NCBI GenBank assembly: GCA_958299035.1
Contig: CATQJL010000112.1
Span: 53,310,463-53,374,462 of the forward strand
Direction: 5' to 3'
Origin: Cylicocyclus nassatus
Taxonomy: Eukaryota > Nematoda > Chromadorea > Rhabditida > Strongylidae
DNA: 64,000 bases
A program made the translations under genes and the position numbers. The notes beneath the pieces are model-generated. The model did no database searches, had not been told where the DNA came from, and worked only from the letters and a program-made list of their open reading frames with translations. Below are positions 26,601 to 39,703 of this stretch, piece after piece (the stretch's first letter is position 1; every line of letters starts with the position of its first letter).

Positions 26601-27192
26601 GCAGTTCTTATAATTTTTGAATGGTCTCCAAGCGTCACGTAGGGCAACTCGATCAGGCAGGGAAACAGATTTTTCTACGCTTGGGACAGTTCTTATAATT
26701 TTTGAATGGTCTCCAAGCGGCACGCAGGGCAACTCGATCGGGCAGGGAAACAGATTTTTCTACGTTTGGGGCAGTTCTTATAATTTTTAAATGGTCTCCA
26801 AGCGGCACGTAGGGCAACTCGATCAGGCAGGGAAACAGATTTTTCTACGTTTGGGGCAGTTCTTATAATTTTTGAATGGTCTCCAAGCGTCACGTAGGGC
26901 AACTCAATCGGGCAGGGAAACAGATTTTTCTACGCTTGGGACAGTACTTATAATTTTTGAATGGCCTCCAAGCGGCACGTAGGGCAACTCGATCGGGCAG
27001 GGAAACAGATTTTTCTACGTTTGGGGCAGTTCTTATAATTTTTGAATGGCCTCCAAGCGGCACGTAGGGCAAATCGATCGGGCAGAGAAACAGATTTTTC
27101 TAAGTTTGGGGCAGTTCTTATAATTTTTAAATGGTCTCCAAGCGGCAGTAGGGCAACTCGATCGGGCAGGGAAACAGATTTCTCTACGTTTG
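23617..27192. repeat. Tandem duplication of a 21-monomer block (1,783-bp unit)
   Basis: Positions 23,617-25,409 match 25,400-27,192 with the second copy beginning where the first ends. A private change, GACAGTACTTATAA instead of GACAGTTCTTATAA, is at 25,163 and at 26,946 and nowhere else that I saw. Only one mismatch was found: T at 24,251 against C at 26,034. Left boundary: T at 23,616 against C at 25,399. Right boundary: G at 25,410 against T at 27,193. Confidence 0.85.
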
Positions 27193-28945
27193 TGGCAGTT
27201 CTTATAATTTTTAAATGGTCTCCAAGCGGCACGTAGGGCAACTCGATCAGGCAGGGAAACAGATTTTTCTACGTTTGGGGCAGTTCTTATAATTTTTAAA
27301 TGGTCTCCAAGCGGCACGTAGGGCAACTCGATCAGGCAGGGAAACAGATTTTTCTACGTTTGGGGCAGTTCTTATAATTTTTGAATGGTCTCCAAGCGTC
27401 ACGTAGGGCAACTCAATCGGGCAGGGAAACAGATTTTTCTACGCTTGGGACAGTTCTTATAATTTTTAAATGGTTTCCAAGCGTCACGTAGGGCGACTCA
27501 ATCGGGCAGGGAAACAGATTTTTCTACGTTTGGGGCAGTTCTTATAATTTTTAAATGGTCTCCAAGCGGCACGTAGGGCAACTCGATCAGGCAGGGAAAC
27601 AGATTTTTCTACGTTTGGGGCAGTTCTTATAATTTTTGAATGGTCTCCAAGCGTCACGTAGGGCAACTCGATCAGGCAGGGAAACAGATTTTTCTACGCT
27701 TGGGACAGTTCTTATAATTTTTGAATGGTCTCCAAGCGGCACGCAGGGCAACTCGATCGGGCAGGGAAACAGATTTTTCTACGTTTGGGGCAGTTCTTAT
27801 AATTTTTAAATGGTCTCCAAGCGGCACGTAGGGCAACTCGATCAGGCAGGGAAACAGATTTTTCTACGTTTGGGGCAGTTCTTATAATTTTTGAATGGTC
27901 TCCAAGCGGCACGTAGGGCAACTCGATCAGGCAGGGAAACAGATTTTTCTACGTTTGGGGCAGTTCTTATAATTTTTAAATGGTCTCCAAGCGGCACGTA
28001 GGGCAACTCGATCAGGCAGGGAAACAGATTTTTCTACGTTTGGGGCAGTTCTTATAATTTTTGAATGGTCTCCAAGCGTCACGTAGGGCAACTCAATCGG
28101 GCAGGGAAACAGATTTTTCTACGCTTGGGACAGTTCTTATAATTTTTAAATGGTTTCCAAGCGTCACGTAGGGCGACTCAATCGGGCAGGGAAACAGATT
28201 TTTCTACGTTTGGGGCAGTTCTTATAATTTTTAAATGGTCTCCAAGCGGCACGTAGGGCAACTCGATCAGGCAGGGAAACAGATTTTTCTACGTTTGGGG
28301 CAGTTCTTATAATTTTTGAATGGTCTCCAAGCGTCACGTAGGGCAACTCGATCAGGCAGGGAAACAGATTTTTCTACGCTTGGGACAGTTCTTATAATTT
28401 TTGAATGGTCTCCAAGCGGCACGCAGGGCAACTCGATCGGGCAGGGAAACAGATTTTTCTACGTTTGGGGCAGTTCTTATAATTTTTAAATGGTCTCCAA
28501 GCGGCACGTAGGGCAACTCGATCAGGCAGGGAAACAGATTTTTCTACGTTTGGGGCAGTTCTTATAATTTTTGAATGGTCTCCAGGCGTCACGTAGGGCA
28601 ACTCAATCGGGCAGGGAAACAGATTTTTCTACGCTTGGGACAGTTCTTATAATTTTTGAATGGCCTCCAAGCGGCACGTAGGGCAACTCGATCGGGCAGG
28701 GAAACAGATTTTTCTACGTTTGGGGCAGTTCTTATAATTTTTGAATGGCCTCCAAGCGGCACGTAGGGCAAATCGATCGGGCAGAGAAACAGATTTTTCT
28801 AAGTTTGGGGCAGTTCTTATAATTTTTAAATGGTCTCCAAGCGGCAGTAGGGCAACTCGATCGGGCAGGGAAACAGATTTCTCTACGTTTGTGGCAGTTC
28901 TTATAATTTTTAAATGGTCTCCAAGCGGCACGTAGGGCAACTCGA

Positions 28946-31458
28946 TCAGGCAGGGAAACAGATTTTTCTACGTTTGGGGCAGTTCTTATAATTTTTAAAT
29001 GGTCTCCAAGCGGCACGTAGGGCAACTCGATCAGGCAGGGAAACAGATTTTTCTACGTTTGGGGCAGTTCTTATAATTTTTGAATGGTCTCCAAGCGTCA
29101 CGTAGGGCAACTCAATCGGGCAGGGAAACAGATTTTTCTACGCTTGGGACAGTTCTTATAATTTTTAAATGGTTTCCAAGCGTCACGTAGGGCGACTCAA
29201 TCGGGCAGGGAAACAGATTTTTCTACGTTTGGGGCAGTTCTTATAATTTTTAAATGGTCTCCAAGCGGCACGTAGGGCAACTCGATCAGGCAGGGAAACA
29301 GATTTTTCTACGTTTGGGGCAGTTCTTATAATTTTTGAATGGTCTCCAAGCGTCACGTAGGGCAACTCGATCAGGCAGGGAAACAGATTTTTCTACGCTT
29401 GGGACAGTTCTTATAATTTTTGAATGGTCTCCAAGCGGCACGCAGGGCAACTCGATCGGGCAGGGAAACAGATTTTTCTACGTTTGGGGCAGTTCTTATA
29501 ATTTTTAAATGGTCTCCAAGCGGCACGTAGGGCAACTCGATCAGGCAGGGAAACAGATTTTTCTACGTTTGGGGCAGTTCTTATAATTTTTGAATGGTCT
29601 CCAAGCGGCACGTAGGGCAACTCGATCAGGCAGGGAAACAGATTTTTCTACGTTTGGGGCAGTTCTTATAATTTTTGAATGGTCTCCAAGCGTCACGTAG
29701 GGCAACTCGATCAGGCAGGGAAACAGATTTTTCTACGCTTGGGACAGTTCTTATAATTTTTGAATGGTCTCCAAGCGGCACGTAGGGCAACTCGATCGGG
29801 CAGGGAAACAGATTTTTCTACGTTTGGGGCAGTTCTTATAATTTTTAAATGGTCTCCACGCGGCACGTAGGGCAACTCGATCAGGCAGAGAAACAGATTT
29901 TTCTACGTTTGGGGCAGTTCTTATAATTTTTAAATGGTCTCCAAGCGGCACGTAGGGCAACTCGATCAGGCAGGGAAACAGATTTTTCTACGTTTGGGGC
30001 AGTTCTTATAATTTTTGAATGGTCTCCAAGCGGCACGTAGGGCAACTCGATCGGGCAGGGAAACAGATTTTTCTACGTTTGAGGCAGTTCTTATAATTTT
30101 TAAATGGTCTCCAAGCGGCACGTAGGGCAACTCAATCGGGCAGGGAAACAGATTTTTCTACGCTTGGGACAGTTCTTATAATTTTTAAATGGTCTCCAAG
30201 CGGCACGTAGGGCAACTCGATCGGGCAGGGAAACAGATTTTTCTACGTTTGGGGCAGTTCTTATAATTTTTGAATGGTCTCCAAGCGGCACGTAGGGCAA
30301 CTCGATCGGGCAGGGAAACAGATTTTTCTACGTTTGAGGCAGTTCTTATAATTTTTAAATGGTCTCCAAGCGGCACGTAGGGCAACTCGATCAGGCAGGG
30401 AAACAGATTTTTCTACGTTTGGGGCAGTTCTTATAATTTTTAAATGGTCTCCAAGCGGCAGTAGGGCAACTCGATCGGGCAGGGAAACAGATTTTTCTAC
30501 GTTTGGGGCAGTTCTTATAATTTTTAAATGGTCTCCAAGCGGCACGTAGGGCAACTCGATCGGGCAGGGAAACAGATTTTTCTACGTTTGGGGCAGTTCT
30601 TATAATTTTTAAATGGTCTCCAAGCGGCACGTAGGGCAACTCGATCGGGCAGGGAAACAGATTTTTCTACGTCTGGGGCAGTTCTTATAATTTTTGAATG
30701 GCCTCCAAGCGGCACGTAGGGCAAATCGATCGGGCAGAGAAACAGATTTTTCTACGCTTGGGACAGTTCTTATAATTTTTAAATGGTCTCCAAGCGGCAG
30801 TAGGGCAACTCGATCGGGCAGGGAAACAGATTTTTCTACGTTTGGGGCAGTTCTTATAATTTTTAAATGGTCTCCAAGCGGCACGTAGGGCAACTCAATC
30901 GGGCAGGGAAACAGATTTTTCTACGCTTGGGACAGTTCTTATAATTTTTAAATGGTCTCCAAGCGGCACGTAGGGCAACTCAATCGGGCAGGGAAACAGA
31001 TTTTTCTACGCTTGGGACAGTTCTTATAATTTTTAAATGGTCTCCAAGCGGCACGTAGGGCAACTCGATCGGGCAGGGAAACAGATTTTTCTACGTTTGG
31101 GGCAGTTCTTATAATTTTTGAATGGTCTCCAAGCGGCACGTAGGGCAACTCGATCGGGCAGGGAAACAGATTTTTCTACGTTTGAGGCAGTTCTTATAAT
31201 TTTTAAATGGTCTCCAAGCGGCACGTAGGGCAACTCGATCAGGCAGGGAAACAGATTTTTCTACGTTTGGGGCAGTTCTTATAATTTTTAAATGGTCTCC
31301 AAGCGGCAGTAGGGCAACTCGATCGGGCAGGGAAACAGATTTTTCTACGTTTGGGGCAGTTCTTATAATTTTTAAATGGTCTCCAAGCGGCACGTAGGGC
31401 AACTCGATCGGGCAGGGAAACAGATTTTTCTACGTTTGGGGCAGTTCTTATAATTTTT
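28946..31458. repeat. 2.5-kb block duplicated at 32,001-34,513 (offset 3,055 bp)
   Basis: About 30 monomers repeat in the same order. Shared private states include TCTCCACGCGGC (about 29,857 and 32,912) and two consecutive CAATCGGG/GCTTGGGA monomers. Within each copy there is also an 848-bp internal repetition (30,100 region with 30,948 region; 33,155 with 34,003). Two adjacent changed bases at 33,194-33,195 (CGAT for CGGG) distinguish the second copy. Just left of the second copy the junction monomer is damaged (GCGCCACGTAGGCAACTCGG at about 31,981-32,000, one base short), consistent with a repair scar near the breakpoint. Confidence 0.8.
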
Positions 31459-34400
31459 GAATGGTCTCCAAGCGTCACGTAGGGCAACTCGATCAGGCAG
31501 GGAAACAGATTTTTCTACGCTTGGGACAGTTCTTATAATTTTTGAATGGTCTCCAAGCGGCACGCAGGGCAACTCGATCGGGCAGGGAAACAGATTTTTC
31601 TACGTTTGGGGCAGTTCTTATAATTTTTAAATGGTCTCCAAGCGGCACGTAGGGCAACTCGATCAGGCAGGGAAACAGATTTTTCTACGTTTGGGGCAGT
31701 TCTTATAATTTTTGAATGGTCTCCAAGCGTCACGTAGGGCAACTCAATCGGGCAGGGAAACAGATTTTTCTACGCTTGGGACAGTTCTTATAATTTTTGA
31801 ATGGCCTCCAAGCGGCACGTAGGGCAACTCGATCGGGCAGGGAAACAGATTTTTCTAAGTTTGGGGCAGTTCTTATAATTTTTAAATGGTCTCCAAGCGG
31901 CAGTAGGGCAACTCGATCGGGCAGGGAAACAGATTTCTCTACGTTTGTGGCAGTTCTTATAATTTTTAAATGGTCTCCAAGCGCCACGTAGGCAACTCGG
32001 TCAGGCAGGGAAACAGATTTTTCTACGTTTGGGGCAGTTCTTATAATTTTTAAATGGTCTCCAAGCGGCACGTAGGGCAACTCGATCAGGCAGGGAAACA
32101 GATTTTTCTACGTTTGGGGCAGTTCTTATAATTTTTGAATGGTCTCCAAGCGTCACGTAGGGCAACTCAATCGGGCAGGGAAACAGATTTTTCTACGCTT
32201 GGGACAGTTCTTATAATTTTTAAATGGTTTCCAAGCGTCACGTAGGGCGACTCAATCGGGCAGGGAAACAGATTTTTCTACGTTTGGGGCAGTTCTTATA
32301 ATTTTTAAATGGTCTCCAAGCGGCACGTAGGGCAACTCGATCAGGCAGGGAAACAGATTTTTCTACGTTTGGGGCAGTTCTTATAATTTTTGAATGGTCT
32401 CCAAGCGTCACGTAGGGCAACTCGATCAGGCAGGGAAACAGATTTTTCTACGCTTGGGACAGTTCTTATAATTTTTGAATGGTCTCCAAGCGGCACGCAG
32501 GGCAACTCGATCGGGCAGGGAAACAGATTTTTCTACGTTTGGGGCAGTTCTTATAATTTTTAAATGGTCTCCAAGCGGCACGTAGGGCAACTCGATCAGG
32601 CAGGGAAACAGATTTTTCTACGTTTGGGGCAGTTCTTATAATTTTTGAATGGTCTCCAAGCGGCACGTAGGGCAACTCGATCAGGCAGGGAAACAGATTT
32701 TTCTACGTTTGGGGCAGTTCTTATAATTTTTGAATGGTCTCCAAGCGTCACGTAGGGCAACTCGATCAGGCAGGGAAACAGATTTTTCTACGCTTGGGAC
32801 AGTTCTTATAATTTTTGAATGGTCTCCAAGCGGCACGTAGGGCAACTCGATCGGGCAGGGAAACAGATTTTTCTACGTTTGGGGCAGTTCTTATAATTTT
32901 TAAATGGTCTCCACGCGGCACGTAGGGCAACTCGATCAGGCAGAGAAACAGATTTTTCTACGTTTGGGGCAGTTCTTATAATTTTTAAATGGTCTCCAAG
33001 CGGCACGTAGGGCAACTCGATCAGGCAGGGAAACAGATTTTTCTACGTTTGGGGCAGTTCTTATAATTTTTGAATGGTCTCCAAGCGGCACGTAGGGCAA
33101 CTCGATCGGGCAGGGAAACAGATTTTTCTACGTTTGAGGCAGTTCTTATAATTTTTAAATGGTCTCCAAGCGGCACGTAGGGCAACTCAATCGATCAGGG
33201 AAACAGATTTTTCTACGCTTGGGACAGTTCTTATAATTTTTAAATGGTCTCCAAGCGGCACGTAGGGCAACTCGATCGGGCAGGGAAACAGATTTTTCTA
33301 CGTTTGGGGCAGTTCTTATAATTTTTGAATGGTCTCCAAGCGGCACGTAGGGCAACTCGATCGGGCAGGGAAACAGATTTTTCTACGTTTGAGGCAGTTC
33401 TTATAATTTTTAAATGGTCTCCAAGCGGCACGTAGGGCAACTCGATCAGGCAGGGAAACAGATTTTTCTACGTTTGGGGCAGTTCTTATAATTTTTAAAT
33501 GGTCTCCAAGCGGCAGTAGGGCAACTCGATCGGGCAGGGAAACAGATTTTTCTACGTTTGGGGCAGTTCTTATAATTTTTAAATGGTCTCCAAGCGGCAC
33601 GTAGGGCAACTCGATCGGGCAGGGAAACAGATTTTTCTACGTTTGGGGCAGTTCTTATAATTTTTAAATGGTCTCCAAGCGGCACGTAGGGCAACTCGAT
33701 CGGGCAGGGAAACAGATTTTTCTACGTCTGGGGCAGTTCTTATAATTTTTGAATGGCCTCCAAGCGGCACGTAGGGCAAATCGATCGGGCAGAGAAACAG
33801 ATTTTTCTACGCTTGGGACAGTTCTTATAATTTTTAAATGGTCTCCAAGCGGCAGTAGGGCAACTCGATCGGGCAGGGAAACAGATTTTTCTACGTTTGG
33901 GGCAGTTCTTATAATTTTTAAATGGTCTCCAAGCGGCACGTAGGGCAACTCAATCGGGCAGGGAAACAGATTTTTCTACGCTTGGGACAGTTCTTATAAT
34001 TTTTAAATGGTCTCCAAGCGGCACGTAGGGCAACTCAATCGGGCAGGGAAACAGATTTTTCTACGCTTGGGACAGTTCTTATAATTTTTAAATGGTCTCC
34101 AAGCGGCACGTAGGGCAACTCGATCGGGCAGGGAAACAGATTTTTCTACGTTTGGGGCAGTTCTTATAATTTTTGAATGGTCTCCAAGCGGCACGTAGGG
34201 CAACTCGATCGGGCAGGGAAACAGATTTTTCTACGTTTGAGGCAGTTCTTATAATTTTTAAATGGTCTCCAAGCGGCACGTAGGGCAACTCGATCAGGCA
34301 GGGAAACAGATTTTTCTACGTTTGGGGCAGTTCTTATAATTTTTAAATGGTCTCCAAGCGGCAGTAGGGCAACTCGATCGGGCAGGGAAACAGATTTTTC

Positions 34401-37400
34401 TACGTTTGGGGCAGTTCTTATAATTTTTAAATGGTCTCCAAGCGGCACGTAGGGCAACTCGATCGGGCAGGGAAACAGATTTTTCTACGTTTGGGGCAGT
34501 TCTTATAATTTTTAAATGGTCTCCAAGCGGCACGTAGGGCAACTCGATCGGGCAGGGAAACAGATTTCTCTACGTCTGGGGCAGTTCTTATAATTTTTGA
34601 ATGGCCTCCAAGCGGCACGTAGGGCAAATCGATCGGGCAGAGAAACAGATTTTTCTACGCTTGGGACAGTTCTTATAATTTTTAAATGGTCTCCAAGCGG
34701 CAGTAGGGCAACTCGATCGGGCAGGGAAACAGATTTTTCTACGTTTGGGGCAGTTCTTATAATTTTTAAATGGTCTCCAAGCGGCACGTAGGGCAACTCG
34801 ATCAGGCAGGGAAACAGATTTTTCTACGTTTGGGGCAGTTCTTATAATTTTTAAATGGTCTCCAAGCGGCACGTAGGGCAACTCGATCGGGCAGGGAAAC
34901 AGATTTTTCTACGTTTGGGGCAGTTCTTATAATTTTTAAATGGTCTCCAAGCGTCACGTAGGGCAACTCAATCGGGCAGGGAAACAGATTTTTCTACGCT
35001 TGGGACAGTTCTTATAATTTTTAAATGGTTTCCAAGCGTCACGTAGGGCGACTCAATCGGGCAGGGAAACAGATTTTTCTACGTTTGGGGCAGTTCTTAT
35101 AATTTTTGAATGGTCTCCAAGCGGCACGTAGGGCAACTCGATCGGGCAGGGAAACAGATTTTTCTACGTTTGAGGCAGTTCTTATAATTTTTAAATGGTC
35201 TCCAAGCGGCACGTAGGGCAACTCGATCAGGCAGGGAAACAGATTTTTCTACGTTTGGGGCAGTTCTTATAATTTTTGAATGCTCTCCAAGCGGCACGTA
35301 GGGCAACTCGATCAGGCAGGGAAACAGATTTTTCTACGTTTGGGGCAGTTCTTATAATTTTTAAATGGTCTCCAAGCGGCACGTAGGGCAACTCGATCAG
35401 GCAGGGAAACAGATTTTTCTACGTTTGGGGCAGTTCTTATAATTTTTGAATGGTCTCCAAGCGTCACGTAGGGCAACTCGATCGGGCAGGGAAACAGATT
35501 TTTCTACGTTTGAGGCAGTTCTTATAATTTATAAATGGTCTCCAAGCGGCACGTAGGGCAACTCGATCAGGCAGGGAAACAGATTTTTCTACGTTTGGGG
35601 CAGTTCTTATAATTTTTAAATGGTCTCCAAGCGGCAGTAGGGCAACTCGATCGGGCAGGGAAACAGATTTTTCTACGTTTGGGGCAGTTCTTATAATTTT
35701 TGAATGGTCTCCAAGCGGCACGTAGGGCAACTCGATCGGGCAGGGAAACAGATTTTTATACGTTTGGGGCAGTTCTTATAATTTTTAAATGGTCTCCAAG
35801 CGGCACGTAGGGCAACTCGATCAGGCAGGGAAACAGATTTTTCTACGTTTGGGGCAGTTCTTATAATTTTTAAATGGTCTCCAAGCGGCAGTAGGGCAAC
35901 TCGATCGGGCAGGGAAACAGATTTTTCTACGTTTGGGGCAGTTCTTATAATTTTTAAATGGTCTCCAAGCGGCACGTAGGGCAACTCGATCGGGCAGGGA
36001 AACAGATTTTTCTACGTTTGGGGCAGTTCTTATAATTTTTAAATGGTCTCCAAGCGGCACGTAGGGCAACTCGATCGGGCAGGGAAACAGATTTCTCTAC
36101 GTCTGGGGCAGTTCTTATAATTTTTGAATGGCCTCCAAGCGGCACGTAGGGCAAATCGATCGGGCAGAGAAACAGATTTTTCTACGCTTGGGACAGTTCT
36201 TATAATTTTTAAATGGTCTCCAAGCGGCAGTAGGGCAACTCGATCGGGCAGGGAAACAGATTTTTCTACGTTTGGGGCAGTTCTTATAATTTTTAAATGG
36301 TCTCCAAGCGGCACGTAGGGCAACTCGATCAGGCAGGGAAACAGATTTTTCTACGTTTGGGGCAGTTCTTATAATTTTTAAATGGTCTCCAAGCGGCACG
36401 TAGGGCAACTCGATCGGGCAGGGAAACAGATTTTTCTACGTTTGGGGCAGTTCTTATAATTTTTAAATGGTCTCCAAGCGTCACGTAGGGCAACTCAATC
36501 GGGCAGGGAAACAGATTTTTCTACGCTTGGGACAGTTCTTATAATTTTTAAATGGTTTCCAAGCGTCACGTAGGGCGACTCAATCGGGCAGGGAAACAGA
36601 TTTTTCTACGTTTGGGGCAGTTCTTATAATTTTTGAATGGTCTCCAAGCGGCACGTAGGGCAACTCGATCGGGCAGGGAAACAGATTTTTCTACGTTTGA
36701 GGCAGTTCTTATAATTTTTAAATGGTCTCCAAGCGGCACGTAGGGCAACTCGATCAGGCAGGGAAACAGATTTTTCTACGTTTGGGGCAGTTCTTATAAT
36801 TTTTGAATGGTCTCCAAGCGTCACGTAGGGCAACTCGATCAGGCAGGGAAACAGATTTTTCTACGTTTGGGGCAGTTCTTATAATTTTTGAATGGTCTCC
36901 AAGCGGCACGTAGGGCAACTCGATCAGGCAGGGAAACAGATTTTTCTACGTTTGGGGCAGTTCTTATAATTTTTAAATGGTCTCCAAGCGGCACGTAGGG
37001 CAACTCGATCAGGCAGGGAAACAGATTTTTCTACGTTTGGGGCAGTTCTTATAATTTTTGAATGGTCTCCAAGCGTCACGTAGGGCAACTCGATCGGGCA
37101 GGGAAACAGATTTTTCTACGTTTGAGGCAGTTCTTATAATTTATAAATGGTCTCCAAGCGGCACGTAGGGCAATTCGATCAGGCAGGGAAACAGATTTTT
37201 CTACGTTTGGGGCAGTTCTTATAATTTTTAAATGGTCTCCAAGCGGCAGTAGGGCAACTCGATCGGGCAGGGAAACAGATTTTTCTACGTTTGGGGCAGT
37301 TCTTATAATTTTTGAATGGTCTCCAAGCGGCACGTAGGGCAACTCGATCGGGCAGGGAAACAGATTTTTCTACGTTTGGGGCAGTTCTTATAATTTTTAA

Positions 37401-39703
37401 ATGGTCTCCAAGCGGCACGTAGGGCAACTCGATCGGGCAGGGAAACAGATTTTTCTACGTCTGGGGCAGTTCTTATAATTTTTGAATGGCCTCCAAGCGG
37501 CACGTAGGGCAAATCGATCGGGCAGAGAAACAGATTTTTCTACGCTTGGGGCAGTTCTTATAATTTTTAAATGGTCTCCAAGCGGCAGTAGGGCAACTCG
37601 ATCGGGCAGGGAAACAGATTTTTCTACGTTTGGGGCAGTTCTTATAATTTTTAAATGGTCTCCAAGCGGCACGTAGGGCAACTCGATCAGGCAGGGAAAC
37701 AGATTTTTCTACGTTTGGGGCAGTTCTTATAATTTTTAAATGGTCTCCAAGCGGCACGTAGGGCAACTCGATCAGGCAGGGAAACAGATTTTTCTACGTT
37801 TGGGGCAGTTCTTATAATTTTTAAATGGTCTCCAAGCGTCACGTAGGGCAACTCAATCGGGCAGGGAAACAGATTTTTCTACGCTTGGGACAGTTCTTAT
37901 AATTTTTAAATGGTTTCCAAGCGTCACGTAGGGCGACTCAATCGGGCAGGGAAACAGATTTTTCTACGTTTGGGGCAGTTCTTATAATTTTTGAATGGTC
38001 TCCAAGCGGCACGTAGGGCAACTCGATCGGGCAGGGAAACAGATTTTTCTACGTTTGAGGCAGTTCTTATAATTTTTAAATGGTCTCCAAGCGGCACGTA
38101 GGGCAACTCGATCAGGCAGGGAAACAGATTTTTCTACGTTTGGGGCAGTTCTTATAATTTTTGAATGGTCTCCAAGCGTCACGTAGGGCAACTCGATCAG
38201 GCAGGGAAACAGATTTTTCTACGCTTGGGACAGTTCTTATAATTTTTGAATGGTCTCCAAGCGGCACGCAGGGCAACTCGATCGGGCAGGGAAACAGATT
38301 TTTCTACGTTTGGGGCAGTTCTTATATTTTTAAATGGTCTCCAAGCGGCACGTAGGGCAACTCGATCAGGCAGGGAAACAGATTTTTCTACGTTTGGGGC
38401 AGTTCTTATAATTTTTAAATGGTTTCCAAGCGTCACGTAGGGCGACTCAATCGGGCAGGGAAACAGATTTTTCTACGTTTGGGGCAGTTCTTATAATTTC
38501 TAAATGGTCTCCAAGCGGCACGTAGGGCAACTCGATCGGGCAGGGAAACAGATTTTTCTACGTTTGAGGCAGTTTTATAATTTTTAAATGGTCTCCAAGC
38601 GGCACGTAGGGCAACTCAATCGGGCAGGGAAACAGATTTTTCTACGCTTGGGACAGTTCTTATAATTTTTGAATGGTCTCCAAGCGGCACGTAGGGCAAC
38701 TCGATCAGGCAGGGAAACAGATTTTTCTACGTTTGGGGCAGTTCTTATAATTTTTAAATGGTCTCCAAGCGGCAGTAGGGCAACTCGATCGGGCAGGGAA
38801 ACAGATTTTTCTACGTTTGGGGCAGTTCTTATAATTTTTAAATGGTCTCCAAGCGGCACGTAGGGCAACTCGATCGGGCAGGGAAACAGATTTTTCTACG
38901 TTTGGGGCAGTTCTTATAATTTTTAAATGGTCTCCAAGCGGCACGTAGGGCAACTCGATCGGGCAGGGAAACAGATTTTTCTACGTCTGGGGCAGTTCTT
39001 ATAATTTTTGAATGGCCTCCAAGCGGCACGTAGGGCAAATCGATCGGGCAGAGAAACAGATTTTTCTACGCTTGGGGCAGTTCTTATAATTTTTAAATGG
39101 TCTCCAAGCGGCAGTGGGGCAACTCGATCGGGCAGGGAAACAGATTTTTCTACGTTTGGGGCAGTTCTTATAATTTTTAAATGGTCTCCAAGCGGCACGT
39201 AGGGCAACTCGATCAGGCAGGGAAACAGATTTTTCTACGTTTGGGGCAGTTCTTATAATTTTTAAATGGTCTCCAAGCGGCACGTAGGGCAACTCGATCA
39301 GGCAGGGAAACAGATTTTTCTACGTTTGGGGCAGTTCTTATAATTTTTAAATGGTCTCCAAGCGTCACGTAGGGCAACTCAATCGGGCAGGGAAACAGAT
39401 TTTTCTACGCTTGGGACAGTTCTTATAATTTTTAAATGGTTTCCAAGCGTCACGTAGGGCGACTCAATCGGGCAGGGAAACAGATTTTTCTACGTTTGGG
39501 GCAGTTCTTATAATTTTTGAATGGTCTCCAAGCGGCACGTAGGGCAACTCGATCGGGCAGGGAAACAGATTTTTCTACGTTTGAGGCAGTTCTTATAATT
39601 TTTAAATGGTCTCCAAGCGGCACGTAGGGCAACTCGATCAGGCAGGGAAACAGATTTTTCTACGTTTGGGGCAGTTCTTATAATTTTTGAATGGTCTCCA
39701 AGC
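29960..39703. repeat. Third HOR domain, 848/1,358/1,527-bp spacings
   Basis: The slot-1 monomer now has GCTTGGGACAG or GCTTGGGGCAG instead of CTAAGT and is preceded by GTCTGGGGCAG. The following 84-bp monomer has the normal GATTTTTCTACG/GTTTGGGG end. Slot-1 copies lie at about 30,691, 33,746, 34,594, 36,121, 37,479 and 39,005, with spacings 3055, 848, 1527, 1358 and 1526 bp. GTTTGAGGCAG monomers are frequent. Block 34,241-35,281 repeats at about 35,768-36,808. Isolated indels occur at 38,326 (TTATATTTTTAAATGG) and 38,574 (CAGTTTTATAA). Confidence 0.7.
39692..39703. repeat. Left copy of the 12-bp target-site duplication
   Basis: TGGTCTCCAAGC, part of a satellite monomer, lies immediately before the palindromic insertion. 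The same 12 bases reappear at 40,110-40,121, after which the monomer continues in phase. Against the undisturbed equivalent at about 38,166-38,177, the extra length is exactly 418 bp, that is 406 bp of insert plus one 12-bp duplication. Confidence 0.85.

Larger units (their letters stand above)
12347..29959. repeat. HOR domain, typically 12 monomers (1,019 bp), variable length
   Basis: An ordered two-monomer marker defines the unit: CAAATCGATCGGGCAGAGA with CTAAGTTTGG, then GGCAGTAGGG with GATTTCTCTACG and GTTTGTGGC. It starts at about 12,347, 13,196, 14,130, 15,064, 16,253, 17,527, 18,631, 19,735, 20,754, 23,388, 24,237, 25,256 (with GTTTGGGGC), 26,020, 27,039 and 28,738. Spacings are 849, 934, 934, 1189, 1274, 1104, 1104, 1019, 2634, 849, 1019, 764, 1019 and 1699 bp. 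Each is a whole number of 85-bp monomers minus one base, as expected for one 84-bp monomer per unit. The remaining slots alternate GCTTGGGACAG, GGCACGCAGGG and GGGCGACTC types in a largely fixed order. Confidence 0.85.
833..39703. repeat. 85-bp satellite array, left block (about 457 monomers)
   Basis: Head-to-tail copies of an 85-bp monomer. One reference copy is 1580-1664, opening TTTTTGAATGGCCTCCAAGC. Within the monomer: a T5 at 1-5, GGCACGTAGGG at about 21-31, the CGATCG palindrome at 37-42, a second T5 at about 57-61, CTACGT at 62-67, and TTCTTATAA at the end. Copies differ at a handful of recurrent sites: G/A at position 6, GCCTCC/GTCTCC/GTTTCC, GGCACG/GTCACG, CGATCGGG/CGATCAGG/CAATCGGG, GTTTGGGG/GCTTGGGA/GTTTGAGG. 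Most differ by only a few bases, so the array is strongly homogenised. Two one-base-deletion forms give 84-bp units (GGCAGTAGGG, and GATTTTCTACG with four Ts). No monomer is inverted. All short open frames in it are period artefacts. Function unknown; centromeric or other heterochromatic satellite is a reasonable guess. Confidence 0.98.
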
